Both the position numbers and the translations under genes were made by a program. From Paramarasmius palmivorus (Eukaryota > Basidiomycota > Agaricomycetes > Agaricales > Marasmiaceae): a stretch of DNA of 44,460 bases. Location of the stretch: assembly GCA_037176845.1 (NCBI GenBank), contig JAYKXP010000258.1:1-44460 (forward strand), read 5' to 3'. Below are positions 42,841 to 44,460 of this stretch, piece after piece. Each line of letters opens with the position of its first letter. Position 1 is the stretch's first letter. The notes beneath the pieces were generated by a model. That model was not told where the DNA came from. It saw only the letters and a program-made list of their open reading frames with translations, and searched no databases.

Positions 42841-44460
42841 AAAGGACTTGATTGAAGAGTTAGCAAGCCAGCGAGGATGGCCTGGTAGTGATAGCTATCA
42901 CCCAGACAGCTATATGTTTGCGCTAGAAGAAGATGATATGGGACAAAGGTTCCAAGAATTAGCTATGGAGGACGAAGACATCGGGGAACAAGAGGAGAAG
43001 GAGGAACACCTTCTGACACTCTTGCTAGATCGTCAACAGCGTCGCTCGGGAAGGGGCAACCCGCAAGGGTCAAAAAACTAGAAGCTCCGAGGATGGGGCC
43101 AACGTCTAGAGTGCCACAACCTGTACCGGCCCCTGAGGATAAATCTAGATCTAGAAAACTGCGATCAGTGGTGGTAGAGATACCAACGCCTCCGCGGAGA
43201 AATATACCCAAGTCTGTTCCTGTTTCTGATTCCTCGTCATCTTCTTCTGTTTCTCTTCCCTCCAATATACCTACTAGTAAAGAAAACAAGACCCCTCGGG
43301 TCGAATTAAAAGATCTAGGCGATAAGGAGTCTGACGATGAGTTCTCGGACGATGAGGACGTAGATCCTAGGATGTCAAAATCGACCTCGGAGTAAACACC
43401 ATTCGATGAGGTGCTTCCTATCGTTAGACCACCTGTTCCTAGTGAGCATATTAAGGCCCGTAGCGATAATGTGCCCACTAAAAACAAATCACTCCCGATA
43501 TGGCGAAAGAGGACTTGCTCAAGCATAAAGCAGTCAGCCGAGCAGTGCCTATTGTTGCCGATGATCCGAACTCAAGGACATCACCGAGCGCTAGCTATGG
43601 AATAAGCAAGTACGCTTTAAAGGCACAGACGAGGACGTAGCTACTGCTTATGTCGCTCGGAGGTCCTCTTTGTCTATTGAAGAAGTTGCTGCTGATTTCC
43701 CCTAGCGTCAGAAAAATATTGATGCGAAAAACTGCGTAATCGCCAGGTGCAGAAAGCCTGCCAAAACGTTCTTTAGGCGAGTTATCGTCCTATAGACGTT
43801 CCTCGGAAACCTCTAGAATACAACCTGTTCTCTCGGAGCATTCCTTGGTCAAAGAAGTCGAGGATATTGCGGGGCTCGAGGAAGGAGGGGTTTTCGAAGT
43901 ATTGACTGAGCCGAGGGGGCAAATTACCTGAGGGAGGTGCGGTCGTACAGAGGGATCCAGTTGAGACATATCAACAGGATGTGCCCGAGGGCGAGCAAAA
44001 GACGAGAACATAGATGCTAGTAATTCTGGACAACCTTCCGAGTGGGTATTCCCAAAGATCAATTGGTCGAACGAGGAAAGTAGAAAACGTCAAAGGACTG
44101 GGGCTCGCATATTGTATTTTGAGTCAAACACTTATTTTGCCATGTTGGTTTTTGGGAGTAAGCTCTGGGATCCTAACTGTTACCTTGCATATGCCAGAGT
44201 GCAATGGAACCGCTGAATCGACTAAAGGCATCGCTCTGAATGTACCGTTCGAGTTTTGGCGACTTTACTGTGTTCTGCAAGTTCATCATAGCGTTGATAT
44301 CCTCCGTTCCAAGTCCTCCAAGGACGACCCTTTGATGTGTTAACTTCTTCTGTGATCGAGAACTTTCCCCGATGGAACAGTACATCACCGTTACTTGTCC
44401 GAATTCTGGGAGAAAGTGTACTATAAGGTAACTATCCTGGGGCCTGGGAAAGAAGATCCG
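42841..44460 (+). pseudogene. Downstream gag-pol linker of retroelement B, degenerate, runs off the window
   Basis: Fragments in alternating frames read as one polar protein: LIEELASQRGWPGSD at 42851, RKLRSVVVEIPTPPRRN near 43155, a Ser-rich run, an acidic run (DDEFSDDEDVD), VLPIVRPPVPSEHIKARSDN near 43411, and EWVFPKINWSNEESRKRQRTG near 44040. No protease, reverse transcriptase, RNase H or integrase motif is visible before the window ends. Each join needs a frame change. Confidence 0.45.

Noticed and set aside
42963..43526. 187-codon minus-strand frame in retroelement B
   Set aside because: Antisense of the Ser-rich and acidic gag-pol linker; no family motif.

Overview
The window is nuclear DNA of a basidiomycete, most probably an agaricomycete mushroom-forming fungus. 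The evidence is dense short GT-AG introns (mostly 47-70 nt, often with a CTAAT/CTGAT-like branch site), a KDZ-superfamily transposase next to a TET/JBP-type 2OG-Fe(II) dioxygenase (a pairing described from basidiomycetes), and several LTR retroelements. The genus cannot be told from the sequence. No rRNA, tRNA or CRISPR array was recognised. All protein family names come from reading translated motifs; no database search was possible.

Layout. (1) 1-6296: host DNA with few convincing genes: the C-terminal end of a gene at 1-120 and two small two-exon genes at 4688-4993 and 5437-5716. (2) 6297-21775: a BTB/POZ-like host gene whose first intron holds a composite KDZ transposon of about 14.7 kb (6684-21386). 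Its boundaries are supported by imperfect terminal inverted repeats, an 8-bp direct repeat on both sides, and a native 51-nt intron that keeps the host frame when the element is left out. The element carries a 10-exon KDZ transposase (1075 aa, minus), a TET/JBP dioxygenase (plus), an RPA3-like OB-fold protein (plus), a small basic protein with one in-frame TGA (minus), a protein with RNase H1 N-terminal (hybrid-binding)-like domains (minus), a 90-aa protein built of two repeats (plus), and an 8-exon HMG-like KDZ-associated protein (1135 aa, plus). Paired CATTGCAA boxes 33-35 bp apart mark both tips and both edges of the gene-bearing core. (3) 21776-23385: two more host genes, the second (F-box-like) cut off by a retroelement. 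(4) 23386-32971: a minus-strand LTR retroelement without long reading frames; its left LTR contains a nested solo-LTR-like insertion, and its right LTR carries a 249-bp A-rich block and many 1-bp indels that look like sequence errors. (5) 33269-39183: a second copy of the basic plus hybrid-binding gene pair outside the KDZ element, truncated in its last domain, followed by a 1.2-kb MITE-like element and an intact 10-exon gene of unknown function. (6) 39240-44460: the 5' part of a second LTR retroelement (TATA box, hairpin repeats, primer-binding site, gag), with frameshifts after gag and running off the window.

How the parts may work together: transposase, TET/JBP enzyme and HMG-like protein form the known KDZ/TET association. 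RPA-like, hybrid-binding-like and basic proteins add single-strand and RNA:DNA-hybrid handling candidates. The recurrence of the basic plus hybrid-binding pair at 33-35 kb suggests a separable accessory module. That interpretation is inference; the gene structures and element ends are read directly from the sequence.
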